In this document: positions 45,225 through 55,458 of the stretch, in pieces | Layout: the number at the start of each line of letters is the position of its first letter | Position numbering within the stretch: the first letter of the stretch is position 1 | From: Nymphaea colorata | Taxonomy: Eukaryota > Streptophyta > Magnoliopsida > Nymphaeales > Nymphaeaceae | Assembly (NCBI RefSeq): GCF_008831285.2 | Contig: NC_045144.1 | Span: forward strand, 15,365,858 to 15,425,857 | Direction: 5' to 3' | DNA: 60,000 bases | Position numbers and translations under genes: made by a program | The notes under the pieces: generated by a model | Told to the model about the DNA's origin: nothing | The model's database searches: none | Seen by the model: the letters and a program-made list of their open reading frames with translations, nothing else

Positions 45225-45578
45225 TTACTTTTTCCCCCTTCTTCCCGGTCCAATATTTGTTCTCGAAGGTCTTCGTATCCGTGTAGAAGCAAACTCTCCA
45301 AATTTATGAGCAACATTTCCTTCGGCGATCTTACAACGAACAGGAGTTTTTCCATTGTAAATTCGTACTCCGCAATCAACGAATTCCGGCGAAATAGAAG
45401 ATCTACATGACCAAATTTTTATGAGAATGGTGATGCCTGTGCTACTGCTACGCAAGGATGCACTGCTGCTTTTGGCGTCTCTGCTACGCAAGCCTACATT
45501 GCTCACTTCATTCTCTCTTTTTTTCTTCATTAAAAAAAGGTCAACAAAACTGCCCTTCCATATAGATTGTCGTGCCAT
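45225..45578 (-). pseudogene. rps19: Mitochondrial rps19, open reading frame intact (NUMT copy)
   Basis: RPS19 is a small-subunit mitochondrial ribosomal protein. The 117-codon frame has the start MARQSIWKGSFVDLFL.KKK, then IWSCRSSISPEFVDC.VRIYNGKTPVRCKI and ends GEFASTR.RRPSRTNIGPGR. The frame is unbroken, but a region of about 25 residues after KKKRE (roughly residues 22-48, serine- and arginine-rich) looks inserted, since the usual protein is about 94 aa. The start is 3 bases after the rpl2 stop. Called a pseudogene because it sits in a NUMT, without mitochondrial expression signals or an obvious targeting peptide. Confidence 0.8.
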
Positions 45579-45581
45579 GAA

Positions 45582-46230
45582 CTAATTTCTGTGTTTCCCC
45601 ACTACGGTCTGAAATCCTTCTTTGGTGGGCTTCCCCCAAGGTGACACCGAAGGTCTACCTCCTTTTGTGCGCCCCTCACCTCCTCCATGAGGATGATCCA
45701 CTGGATTCATTGCAACACCACGAACAATTGGGCGTCTGCCTAACCCTCCTTTTCTAAGCTTACATGCACCATGGTTGGGATTGGAAACTATACAAATAGT
45801 AGCTCGGCATCGGGAATCAATGAGTTTTTCAACACCCGAAGGTAGACACACAAGACATTGTGGTGCTGGTTCCTTCATTATTTTAGCAAAAGTTCCTCCA
45901 GCTCGAGCCAGCTTTGCGCCTTGACGTGGATGACATTCAATATTATGTACCCATGTTCCTATACATATATCAGCTAATGGTATGCAATTTCCTACTTAAT
46001 AATGAAGATCAAGTATATCGTATCTAAAAGCAGGGGGGCGTGGCCCAGAGGCAGGCTGCTGACTACCCCCTTCCACTCGGCCCTGATTCGCAGTGCGAAC
46101 AAGGTCTTGGAACCTCAGTGTTGTATGGGCATGATGGGCGGGGTCGCAAGAAGCCACTGGTTGAAGGTTTGGACCAATCTAAATTCATAACCATGTTGCC
46201 CACTTCCAATTGATGACTGGCTAATATATA
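45582..46230 (-). pseudogene. rpl2: Mitochondrial rpl2 exon 2 (NUMT copy), frameshifted
   Basis: RPL2 is a large-subunit protein at the peptidyl transferase centre. The exon starts near 46230 after a group II domain V/VI and reads ILASHQLEVGNMVMNLDWSK and PSTSGFL. It then shifts frame by one base at a CCCC run (about 46140) into AHHAHTTLRFQDLVRTANQG and RYDILDL. A TAA follows at about 45995. The C-terminal part is open (VGNCIPLADICIG, GTWVHNIECHPRQGAKLARA, then VAMNPVDHPHGGGEGRTKGG, WGKPTKEGFQTVVGKHRN) and ends 3 bases before rps19. The loop KLRKGGLGRRPIVRG is shorter than the usual form. Exon 1 was not found. Confidence 0.85.
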
Positions 46231-46320
46231 AGTGTTGACCTAAGCCCCTCTGTGCTGGGGCTCGGCTCCCGAACCGTACGTGAGCTGCCTCATACGGCAC
46301 TTCCTAAGAATGCCCCCCCC
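46231..46320 (-). other. 3' end of the rpl2 group II intron (domains V-VI)
   Basis: GTGCCGTATGAGG..CTCACGTACGGTTC on the minus strand (about 46300-46268) folds as a domain V hairpin, and GAGCCCCAGC..GGGGCTTAGGTCAACAC follows as a likely domain VI before the exon. The upstream part of the intron probably continues to higher coordinates. Confidence 0.65.
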
Positions 46321-46551
46321 TTTCTTAATCACACAAGAAGAAAAGGTAGCTCCGAGCACAAAAAGACTTTGGAAAATCCCTTCGCCCTCCTGGGCGGCTA
46401 TTAGAGGTTCTTTAGTTCTTTTTTAAGTAAAGCTTCCTTGTTCCTTAGTGTAGTCTCGGTCCATAGTGGAAGACTCCATTCCTTAGCCTTTTTTATATCC
46501 TAAGCTGACACAACTCCGTACCTTAGTGTAGTCTCCACAGCTCCCATTCAT
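46321..46551. other. Intron or spacer with TCCTTAGTGTAGTCTC repeats
   Basis: TTCCTTAGTGTAGTCTC.GTCC and CGTACCTTAGTGTAGTCTCCAC occur within 70 bases. No gene. Confidence 0.4.
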
Positions 46552-46885
46552 ATAATGGCATTTTGCTGTCAAGTGAGTACTAATGGCATTTCATTGCAAT
46601 GAGTCCTGACCTTTCAATAGTAAGTCCTGACCTTTCAATAAGGAAAGTACTAATGGCATTTTGTTGTACAGTGAGTACTAATGGCATTTTGTTGTCAAGC
46701 GAGTACTAATGGCATTTCATTGCAATGAGTCCTAACCTTTCAATAATGAGTCCTGACCTTTCTCTAAGGAAAGTACTAATGGCATTTTGTTGTCAAGTGA
46801 GTACTAATGGCATGAAATTGCAATGAGTCCTGACATTTCCATAACATTCAGGAAATCATCAAAAGTGCTTCCATTGGTCTGAATT
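46552..46885. repeat. GAGTACTAATGGCATT repeat block, right copy
   Basis: At least five copies of (A/G)AGTACTAATGGCAT, alternating with GCAATGAGTCCTGACCTTTCAATA. It ends ATAACATTCAGGAAATCATCAAAAGTGCTTCCATT, as in the left block at 37610-37945. Longer and more regular than the left block. Confidence 0.8.
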
Positions 46886-47250
46886 AGATTAGCTTATTTG
46901 AAGAAAGAACTCTTTTCATATCTGAAATTGGCATTACTCCTACTTTGAATAAGCAAACTTGCTTCCTTTGGCTTTCAATGTCCAGTCCAAACGAACCACT
47001 ATCAGAATGAATGTCATTTTGATAAGCTTGATAAGCACTCTTTTTTCGCTTTTCCCTGAAGCTTCGCTTTGCGAGTGCTTTCTTTTTCTTGAAGTTTTTT
47101 AGTTTGCTTTGCTTGTTCTGCTATCGAGCTTTGCCTACCGCTTTGCGAGGCTTTCTTTATAGGTCCTCGGAGCACTTTTCGCCGAGCATTTCACCCTCTT
47201 GACTTCACTACGCTCAGTGGCTCGCCAATAGTTCAAATTTCTTCTTTGTT

Positions 47251-47323
47251 GGGAGAATAGTTCCAATCATAGAACAATGGTCTCCAAAACCACAGGTTAA
47301 GGGTTCATATCCCTTTTCTCCTG
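47251..47323 (+). tRNA. trnW: tRNA-Trp (CCA), mitochondrial type, in the NUMT
   Basis: A full cloverleaf can be drawn. Acceptor GGGAGAA pairs with TTCTCCT (one G-T), D stem GTTC/GAAC, anticodon arm TGGT-CTCCAAA-ACCA with anticodon CCA, variable AGGTT, T stem AAGGG/CCCTT with loop TTCATAT, discriminator G, no encoded CCA. It differs from the chloroplast-derived tRNA-Trp common in angiosperm mitochondria, whose acceptor is GC-rich and begins GCGC, and so looks like a native mitochondrial gene. The A-C first pair of the anticodon stem and the TTCATAT loop (usually TTCRANT) may be decay. Expression from the nucleus is not implied. Confidence 0.82.
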
Positions 47324-48100
47324 ATCCAGAAACTCTTCTTCATTCCTCTGGGGGGAGTTCGCAACCAAAGAAGTGCTTGGACCCGACCCCTTTTTCTGTT
47401 ATGGCCGAAGCCCTACCCTACATACAGCTAGAGCTCAAGAGTTAGATTTCCAATTCTAGAAAACAAAAACTTGTGAACTACTGGCTATTCTCAAGACCGG
47501 GCGACCACCCGGCTTCTTAGGATCTAAAAAACAGTCTTTTAGATAGCCCGGCTACTTGAGTACGCAAGCCCTACGAAGTACGCAAGCCATTTTCATTTGA
47601 AGTAGGGAGACCAGTTGGATAGTGACTTCTGTAGGATGACTACTCTTGCTAGGGCTTCTTCCTTTGATTTTTTTTATCTATGGAAGCCTTTGATACAATA
47701 GGCATCCCTTCTTCAAAAGACGCTACTGTGCCACTATCTAACACCACCGATAGACTATTGAAGATTCAAAAGCTGAGTAAACCGAAGGTTCCCCTTCTAG
47801 CTTGAATCCCAGTCCCCTATGGATAGTCAATAATTACAATATCTATAGTTAGCCTGAATTAGTGAAGTTTGGTATGACCTTTTTATTTTTAGCAGAACAA
47901 ATTGCCTTCTTCTTTGCTGCTACAGCGGAAACCCTATGGAAGTACCAAGGGCGAACAGCCCCTCTTCCCATAAGAAATGGAAGACCGGCGTACTACAAAA
48001 CGAATTCCTTCCAACCGGTCGCATAGCAAGATGGATGGGCTAAGGTAGCCGAAGTCAGAAAGAGTGCAGCTAATATACCTTCTCCTCAAAATGAATGACA
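47324..48100. other. Mitochondrial spacer, no gene recognised
   Basis: Short repeats such as CTA(C/T)GAAGTACGCAAGCC are seen near 47555-47590. No domain-bearing frame was found. Confidence 0.35.
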
Positions 48101-48301
48101 CTAAAAAAGAGGCAAAAAAAGGTCTTTGGCTGCTACAGTGGAAACCTTCAAATCATGATCCACTTCCTCTTTGGCGGAAGCTAAAGCTACCTTTCCATCA
48201 TAAGTACAACGCGCGGTTGATATTAGCTTATTGACTTGAGCTTGAGGCATAGGCATAGGCATAGGCATAGGCGGGATAGGGATAGGGCTTTGCTTGAGCA
48301 T
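48101..48301 (-). other. 66-codon open frame with Met-Pro repeats, unidentified
   Basis: The minus-strand frame has PIPPMPMPMPMPQAQVNKLI encoded by repeated GCATAG units (plus strand 48244-48280). After it come TARCTYDGKVALA and EEVDHDLKVSTVAA, which look like ordinary protein sequence rather than repeat. It sits in the NUMT on the same strand as rpl2, rps19 and rps3. I cannot name it; it may be the end of a mitochondrial ORF or a chance frame. Confidence 0.3.
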
Positions 48302-48361
48302 AGGGAAAGAAGCTCTCTCAGTCAGCCGATAGTACCTGTTGCCGCCTCCTGACCTTTAGAG

Positions 48362-48410
48362 TGAGTGGTGGTGGTGGTGTAGTGGTGGTGTAGTGGTGGT
48401 GGTTTTTCCT
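48362..48410 (+). repeat. (GTGGTG)n-type simple repeat
   Basis: GTGGTGGTGGTGTAGTGGTGGTGTAGTGGTGGTGG. Confidence 0.85.
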
Positions 48411-48660
48411 CTTCTGTCCCACGGGGTAGGGGGAGGCTTTTCAGTGAACCCAAAGGCTAAACGTTTTGCGATAGGAGCTTGCGTGTGGGCCCAAGCTCTA
48501 TAGGAAATCCAATATCATAGGCAACGCAGCGGCTACTCTTTTGCTATGGGAGTGATTTTCTTGTAGTTTTGCTTCTCTTTCTGCTTCTTCCTTTCTTCCT
48601 GGGGCGATGATCGAGTCTAGTTCTACTGTGGGCATACTGCCTCACTTGTAGGGAACCATG

Positions 48661-49089
48661 TCAAGCTAAGTGATGTTCATGAAAAGGTATTTCTTTCAAC
48701 CTTTTCATTTTCATGTTTTTACTTTTGCTTGACATTTTTGTCAAGAATATTATGGTCATTATAGTCTACGTTCAAGTATTCAGTCTCTTATGTTTTCCTC
48801 GATGAACAATAGGAGAAGTACTGACTTATCAATGACTTTTATGGTGATTTTTTTTAAAAAAATTATATTTATTATGAAAATAAGCTAGTCTTCTGTTTTG
48901 TCTCGATAAATATTAGTTTGGTTGTTACAAGCTAAAAGAATCAGTCCTATGGAAACATGTATTGGGGAAAGTAAGCACACACATTAGGCCAATGATTCAG
49001 AACAAATGAAAATGATGGCTCAAAAAAACTTATAAATAAACACTTCTATGTCTGGAACATATAAAAAAGAACAAAACTTTCCACACAAT
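48661..49089. other. AT-rich nuclear sequence right of the NUMT; no gene
   Basis: Base composition returns to AT-rich. Nothing recognisable. Confidence 0.4.
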
Positions 49090-50150
49090 TTCCAAAAAAG
49101 CACCCATTTGGCATCAAAACTGATCACTAAATTAACAAACTACATCTTTTTCTTCAACCACCACCACCAAAAAACCTTGTCTCACCACTATACCCAATTA
49201 TGATATTGAATTTAGTTAAACTAGTCAATGATGAATGTCAAGAAATAAGAAATACATGATAAAAAATAGCCGATATTAGGTGGGACCATTATCGAAGAAT
49301 CTCTTCTATCTAATCAAGTCTTATAGCTTTCTACTGCGAATAATTAACAATTTCACTTGCATGATGCAGCTAGACATGCAACTTTTCATGTTAAGTCAGT
49401 TGTCTTTTATTACTAACATGATGGTTCATAAACAGAGCTCAACCTTGAGCAGCTTCAGCATGATAAAAGTGGGATGGAAAGAACTTGGTTTAATACCATT
49501 ATGGTCTTATTCTTGGAGTTCAACCCAAAGTACTTCTAATTGTTAACATTTTGATTAAAGTGCATTTCCTTTCACAAAATCGCATCAAACAATACCTATG
49601 TTTGAGGGACATATGTTTCTTGTCAATTATATATATGGGCAGTAGAAAGCCACAATTTTTGATAATTTTGAAGAGAATATATGATGTATATATTGACAAA
49701 TCTTGGAGTCAGGTAAACAAGAAAAAGCCTTCTCACCTATACATGCAAGTAAGGTTTCATCATAATGTAAGTATGAACTAATCTTCTCATCTTACAAATC
49801 CTTATCTAACACTTCCTTTCAATTTGCTAATTACATGGAAACTTGTAAATGGGTTTCCTTCATCTTGATCAAAATGAGTTGTTAGTCAAATAAGTTTTGT
49901 TTGAAATGTGAAAATAGTTAACGTTGACTGTGATCTATCTAGAAATAAAAAATTATTTATTTCAAATATTCATTGTAGATCGAAGCAAGAGCTCACGTAC
50001 CAAATTCACTCAAGTTTTCGCAAATCCTGAACCATGCATAATGAGATCCAAACAAAGACCAACAATCCACTATTAATTACTTGGGAAACAACGCAAAACA
50101 TGAGCTAGACAAGGACAATTGGACTAGGACCCAAAATCTCAATCAAACGG
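49090..50150 (+). repeat. Segmental duplication, right copy (partner 6640-8030)
   Basis: Collinear with the left copy from CTTCAACCACCACCACCAAAAAA to CCAACAATCCACTATTAATTACT..GGAAACAAC. It carries about 80 extra bases near 49372-49460 absent from the left copy, and lacks the 350-base insertion. The PP2-like gene that adjoins the left copy is not present here. Confidence 0.7.
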
Positions 50151-50415
50151 TAGATAAGCACACTGCATTTATAATGAAAAGATATTTAAGGAAAAACAAA
50201 ATGCATCAAGAATAAGCATAACTCTTGGATTGGTTACTCCTGGTAAAGGCGCGTGGAATGATCCATCCTTGTACTGATGGGTGAGTCCATTTCTCTATCA
50301 TTTCAAATCAAAACCCCATTTTTCTAAAGCACTCCAAAGACCAAAATAGATTTTTGGGATTGGGTGCAAGTGGGTGTTTAGAATAAAATAATCTTCAAGT
50401 GCAAAGGAACCACCA

Positions 50416-51048
50416 AAGTACAAGGCCAGGCTGGTGGCCAAGGTTTATGCTCAGAAAAAAGGAGTGGATTTTTCAGAAATTTTCTCTCTAGTTGTGAAAC
50501 ATTGCTCAATTAGAGTTATGTTAGCCATGGTAGCTATTGACGATTTGGAACTTGAAGAACTAGACGTTAAAACTGCATTTTTACATGATAGCCTAGAATA
50601 AGAAATATATATGCAGCAATCAAAAGGATTTATTAGAGCAAAAAATGAAAAGTTACTATGTAAGTTGGAAACATCACTCTATGGCTTGAAGCAAGCACCA
50701 CAATGGTGGTACAAAAGATTTGACAGCTTTATGCTGGCACAAGGCTACAATAGGAGCATGTATGACAGTTGTGTTTATTTTCATTTTTCAAATGATGGTT
50801 CTATTATTATTTTGATGTTTTATGTGGATGACATGCTTATAGCATGCAAACACATGTTAGACATTGCTAAGTTGAAATATGAAGTTAGAAATGAATTTGA
50901 GATGAAAGATTTGGGGGCAGCCCAAAAGATTCTAGGTATGGAAATTCGTAGAGATCGAGAGGAGAGGAAACAGTGGTTGACACAAAAGGAGTATATTAAC
51001 AAAGTGTTGGCTAAATTCAATATGAAAAATGCAAAATTCAAAGCCCTC
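50416..51048 (+). pseudogene. Ty1/copia RT fragment (Tork/Tnt1-like), isolated
   Basis: KYKARLVAKVYAQKKGVDFSE, then LDVKTAFLHDSLE, a stop, EIYMQQSKGF, KLETSLYGLKQAPQWWYKRF, then ILMFYVDDMLIA (YVDD catalytic motif) and MKDLGAAQKILGMEIRRDRE. The last block is characteristic of Tnt1/Tork-type copia, distinct from elements A-C. One stop at 50598-50600 (TAA), otherwise open to about 51048. No LTR, integrase or RNase H flanks it. The sequence after FNMKNAKF is unrelated. Confidence 0.82.
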
Positions 51049-51069
51049 ATTTTGCTTTATGTAAGGGTT

Positions 51070-51789
51070 TGACTTGTTTTTTTGTTTTCCCTTTCTTGTT
51101 TCTCACCTTTATGTTATGGTCTGTGATTTTTGGTGGAGCTTCTCAAGTAGTGGCCATAAACATGGAGCCTCCACCACCCAGCTCTCTCACTTGCCGCAGT
51201 TTCTCCATTAATAGATGGTATAATCCAATGGTGGAGCGGGGAGATCGAGTGATTGTCATCATATTGGAGAACTTCAGGTTTGTGAAGGTTTTTGGGCAGT
51301 TATTTACTACTGTATTTAATAAGTGTATGTTTTAATTTTTTTTATACAAATGACAGAGGGAGTTTTGGGGCCAAGGGTCACTGCGTAGGAGCATTATTTT
51401 GTGCACAGATTTATCTGTTTATCTTCATATGATAGTGAATCCTGATGTGTTCTCCCCGTGGATGTAGGAAGGCAAATATCCTATCCGAACCACGTAATTT
51501 GTGTGTCTTCTATGTGACTTGGTTTCTCTATTTTTCTATCTGTCAATTTATTTATCTATTCACTCTCTTGATATCACATACACAAATCTGTTTATAGAGT
51601 GATTGCTTACACTTTACTCTGTTTTTGTTTGCAATCTAGACCTTGTTTTACAACAAGAATTTTGTGGGCATGGAAAGGGGAAAGGGAAAACAAGATCCGT
51701 GGGCGGGAAAATAAAGGAAACCTTTATTTAAATGAAAAGAAAAAACTATTACTAAAATTTCATCATTACTCACATCAAGGATAAGCATC
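51070..51789. other. No gene recognised
   Basis: The open frame at 51069-51335 has a hydrophobic start but no recognisable domain. The rest is AT-rich. Confidence 0.35.
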
Positions 51790-52130
51790 AATAAATGAAG
51801 CTATATTGGCGTGCATGGAAAACGCATCAGTAAAACTGACATTACTGATATTGTTAGTTCACTTCAGTAAACTAATCATACACTGATAGAGAAGAAAAGA
51901 TGTTAGTGATATTAAGATAAATACTGGTGGCCGCTGGCAACCATCATTGAAAGTGTACACCCGTACTGACGTTCCTAACATATTAGTAGAAGGCACATAA
52001 CACTATTAGTGACAGGCATTGTCCTTCTAAGTAAATCAAACAAACACTGACGGGTCTGGTTAAATGTCAGTGCTGACCAACTTAATACAGACAACCTTTT
52101 AAGGTATAGTACATGTACATCTCTAGTCTT
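51790..52130. mobile_element. CACTA-like subterminal repeat region (tentative)
   Basis: Dense short words such as CAGTAAACT, ACTGACG, TTAGTGA(C/T), GTCAGTGCTGACC in both orientations, as in 26095-26345. This fits a CACTA-type transposon end that has lost its termini. Confidence 0.4.
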
Positions 52131-52749
52131 TATCAATGTCTCTTTATGGAAAGTCGGTAAACAAGAAACCTTCTTTACGATCACAATCGTGGTCTTGTTG
52201 TAAGAGCCAGCCCAAACTCAGCTTATCATAGGCTAGGTATCTAAGTACTTGTTCTATATCTTGTCTGATACCCACCCTTATGAGATAACTATCATCTGAG
52301 AAAGAAACATTAGGCTTGAAAGTTTTGGGCAATCATTTGTTTTTAGCCCATTTGTTAAGCGGTATTTTGAAATATTTTCATTTAACTTATTTGCTATTAT
52401 TCTCGAAACATTAATTTGTTAAAGGAGGAAACTATTATCATCCTAACCTCTCCTTCCAACACAAACCTACTGTATCTTGCTCCATAAGATTTTGTTGCAA
52501 AAAAATAGCAAATATAAAGAATATGGAAAACCATTCAAAAATAAGAAAAAGGAAAATAACCTGGGACTAGAATCTTGTTCCCAAGAAAAAAAGAACCCTA
52601 AACTCAATTATCTGCAACACATACTTACAACTTCAACAGGTTAAGAAAAATTGCATTTGGATTATGTTGCGTCAGATGAAATTTCGATATCTCTCTCAAT
52701 ATTAACCTTACTCCAATTCCTTTAGGATAGCAACAATTAATAGGTTTTT

Positions 52750-54420
52750 AAATCTATTTCATCCATCTAGAAGGACCCGCCATCACAACACCCTTCTTAT
52801 TAAGGTCAGGAAAGTTAACATTAAGGTTCTGGAGGAAGCCAACTACATTCCAATCAATTCCTTCATGAATACCACCATGGATACGTCAGCCATCAGCCAG
52901 TTTGATCTTCAACACAAGTTTCATTGATCTGCCTATTTTTACTTGTGCTGGCCAAACAATGAATTGATTAACACCAAATAAAGGACATGGATCCGACCAA
53001 ATGTAGGTTAATAGCTATATTGAAAACTCATCTTTGGCATTAGTACTCCAAGTCGAATTACATATAACATTCTTAATATCATCCCATAGTGAGAAACTGA
53101 CTCCCCAGTTTTGTAGTCTTTCTCCCTCATGCAATTCTACATTTTTATTCCTTCACAAATACCAGCTAACCAAAGGAAAAAGACATGGTCAACACCTTTT
53201 CATCCATGATCCTTTCAATTTAAAACCCCTCTGCCAACCCCAAAGCTCAAGAAAGTGAAATTGCCAAACACAATACTGCTGTCAAATTTGAAAGCTACAA
53301 AACTATATTACTAGTACCAAATTACAATGAATAAACATACGAGCTACCGACTCTTCATTTTTTTACACACTAGCAACAATTAGTTAATGCAATCACAAAA
53401 AGCTTGAGTCTATCCAAAGTAAGACATCTACTTTTTACTACACAGGAAAAAGGTCCATTTGGCTCTTCAAATAAGATTTGATCGCCATATCCAAATAGAT
53501 TATGGGTCTTCTTCTCCTCTCCACCAGATTCAGTTGTATAAATCCATCATTTTTAGTGATGACATATCAATATTTCCCTATTTTGGAGTATCATCTAACA
53601 ACCTTAACTAAATAGTGGCTATGCCACCGTGAGAAACAGACTCCCCAACTTTGCAGTCTTTCTCCCTCATGCATTTCTAAATTTTTATTCCTCCATAAAT
53701 ACCAGCTGACCATAGGAAAAGACATGGTCCAACACCTTTTCATCCATGATCCTTTGAATTTAAAACCTCTCTACCAACCCCAAGACTCAGGAAAGTGAAT
53801 TGCCAAACACAATACTGCTGTCAAATTTGGAAGCAATGAAGAAACGTATGAGCTATCGACTCTTCATCTTTTGTACACATAGGCTACAATTGGTTAATGC
53901 AATCTCAAAAAGCTTGACTCTGTTCAAAGTAAGGCATCTACTTTTTATTACACAGAAAAAGGTCCAGTTGGCTCTTCAAATAACATTTGATCGCCATATC
54001 CAAATAGATTATGAGTCTTCTTCTTTCCCTCTACACCAGATTCAGTGGTATAAATCCATTATTTTCAGTGACAACATATCAACATTTCCCTATTTCAGAG
54101 TGTCAACTTACAAGCTTAACTAAATATTGGCTATGCCATGCTTCAATCAAAGGGAACACAACCTGCCCCTAAGCTCATTGAAATGCAGAGGTTTCAAGCT
54201 ATTCACCGAACAAGAAAGAGTTTTCCAACATACATCAGCATCATTAGCAAAAATAAAACAGTGAAGCACACCCCAGTCCCAACATTCAAACCAAAACAGA
54301 TTCAATTTTCCATTTCCCAACTCCCGTCAAACTTCATACCCAACATCTTCCCAACCCCAACGTGAATACTTCCAGTTCCAAGAGAATTTGTGTTTCAATT
54401 TGGGATACCAAAGACTACAA
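52750..54420 (-). pseudogene. LINE ORF2 3' region, second family, with internal duplication
   Basis: Minus-strand translation in broken frames gives plant LINE zinc-binding/tail blocks: PCPLFGVNQFIVWPAQVKIG at about 52980-52925, SWYLWRNKNVELHEGERLQNWGV at about 53170-53100 and again near 53700-53630, and FFCVIKSRCLTLNRVKLF near 53945. Many stops. Two tandem copies of a ~540-base unit lie at about 53091-53622 and 53628-54138. This differs in sequence from the LINE at 3-4 kb and 59-60 kb. Confidence 0.6.
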
Positions 54421-54690
54421 AATCTCAAACATGTAGTTCCTGCAAAACTTGCCCAAACCAAACCAAATATTCTGAATCTAATAGCTAAAAATATGATTTG
54501 GGCCTCATTAATGTAAGCAGATCAATTAGCCCAAATCCACCCTCTTTACTTGAACTGCACGTGAGTTCTACTTGAAAAGATGATATTTTTTCAACTGTTC
54601 ACTTTCTCCCAAAACAAATGAACAACAAGCCTTATTCAAGTTCTTTATTGTTCTACCTGAGAGACGAAAATAACCATCAACTGATGAATT
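54421..54690. other. No gene recognised
   Basis: AT-rich sequence between the LINE fragment and the CACTA-type terminus. Confidence 0.35.
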
Positions 54691-54800
54691 ACACTACAAA
54701 AAACCAACATATTACTGACGGTAAGAAAAGAAGCCATTAGTACAAATAAATTTTTACCGACCAATCAAACTTGCTGTAGACGAAAGAAAATCTCTAGAGA
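54691..54800 (+). mobile_element. CACTA-type transposon left terminus
   Basis: CACTACAAAAAACCAACATATTACTGACGG reads like the canonical CACTA terminal inverted repeat, and it is followed by CCGAC / CTGTAGACG-type subterminal words. No matching right end was identified to its right in the window, and no transposase is seen. Extent unknown. Confidence 0.5.
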
Positions 54801-54866
54801 CTGAAGCTATGGTATGATAATTTAAAGCTCCCTACAATCACAAAAATATATGGAGGAGAATGCCCA

Positions 54867-55112
54867 TTATGGTACATAATATACCTTGTTGGATTTGAGA
54901 GTTATCTTCACAATGCATAGGGCATCATATAATGGCCTTGCTATCCCATTAAGCATGTAGTCATTTGCACATGAGTACCAAAAAGACCTGAACAAAGGAT
55001 TGGGCAGACCATAATTTTGCTTGTGAAACCCATCATCTTTTGATGAAGCCAACAAATAAATATTGGTCATCGTATGGCTGCCCATGCTGTAGGAATCACT
55101 GAAGACAAACAT
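54867..55112 (-). other. 81-codon open frame, possible exon, unidentified
   Basis: The minus-strand frame contains SDSYSMGSHTMTNIYLLASS and KQNYGLPNPLFRSFWYSCAN, with protein-like composition and a GGGRM lead-in upstream. It lies to the right of the CACTA terminus and left of the LRR-kinase fragment on the same strand. I do not recognise the family. It may be a captured exon. Confidence 0.3.
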
Positions 55113-55458
55113 CCGGCCACCACCAGTCTCAATAAGTCAAGAGATTCAACCTACAGAAACATCAGAAATATAGACTATAAGAGCACATTAGATTTGATTA
55201 AAAAGCTAAGCAGCACATCAGAAGCTGGTTCCCCAAATAGCAACATGAAACCTATGAGAAGATAGCAGTTTCTCTAATATCCTACAACAAGACAAGTTAG
55301 TCACTGTCAATTCTGAAAATTTAGAAGTGAGGATAAATTTTGATGAGAACAATAAAAATTTAATATCATTAATGCCATTATAAGTGAACTAAATACCATG
55401 TCATGCTCTAAATGAAGAAACTCATTCAATCTATGGTACCGAACTCTTTCCTTTTAAG

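Larger units (their letters stand above)
37600..48660. other. Mitochondrial DNA insertion (NUMT), about 11 kb
   Basis: A clear change to GC-richer sequence with plant mitochondrial genes (nad5, rps3, rps19, rpl2), group II intron parts and a tRNA gene. The boundaries are approximate: they are set where AT-rich nuclear sequence stops and mitochondrial-style repeats begin (left near 37600, right near 48660). The genes are broken by frameshifts and stops, while introns and unedited codons remain, so the donor was mitochondrial DNA. The alternative, an assembly join between organelle and nuclear reads, is made less likely by the damage in nad5 and rpl2. Confidence 0.8.

Noticed and set aside
37610-46885. 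CRISPR-like interpretation of the regular GAGTACTAATGGCATT repeats
   Set aside because: The units vary in length and sequence, spacers are not unique, and the context is a plant organelle insertion, not a prokaryote.
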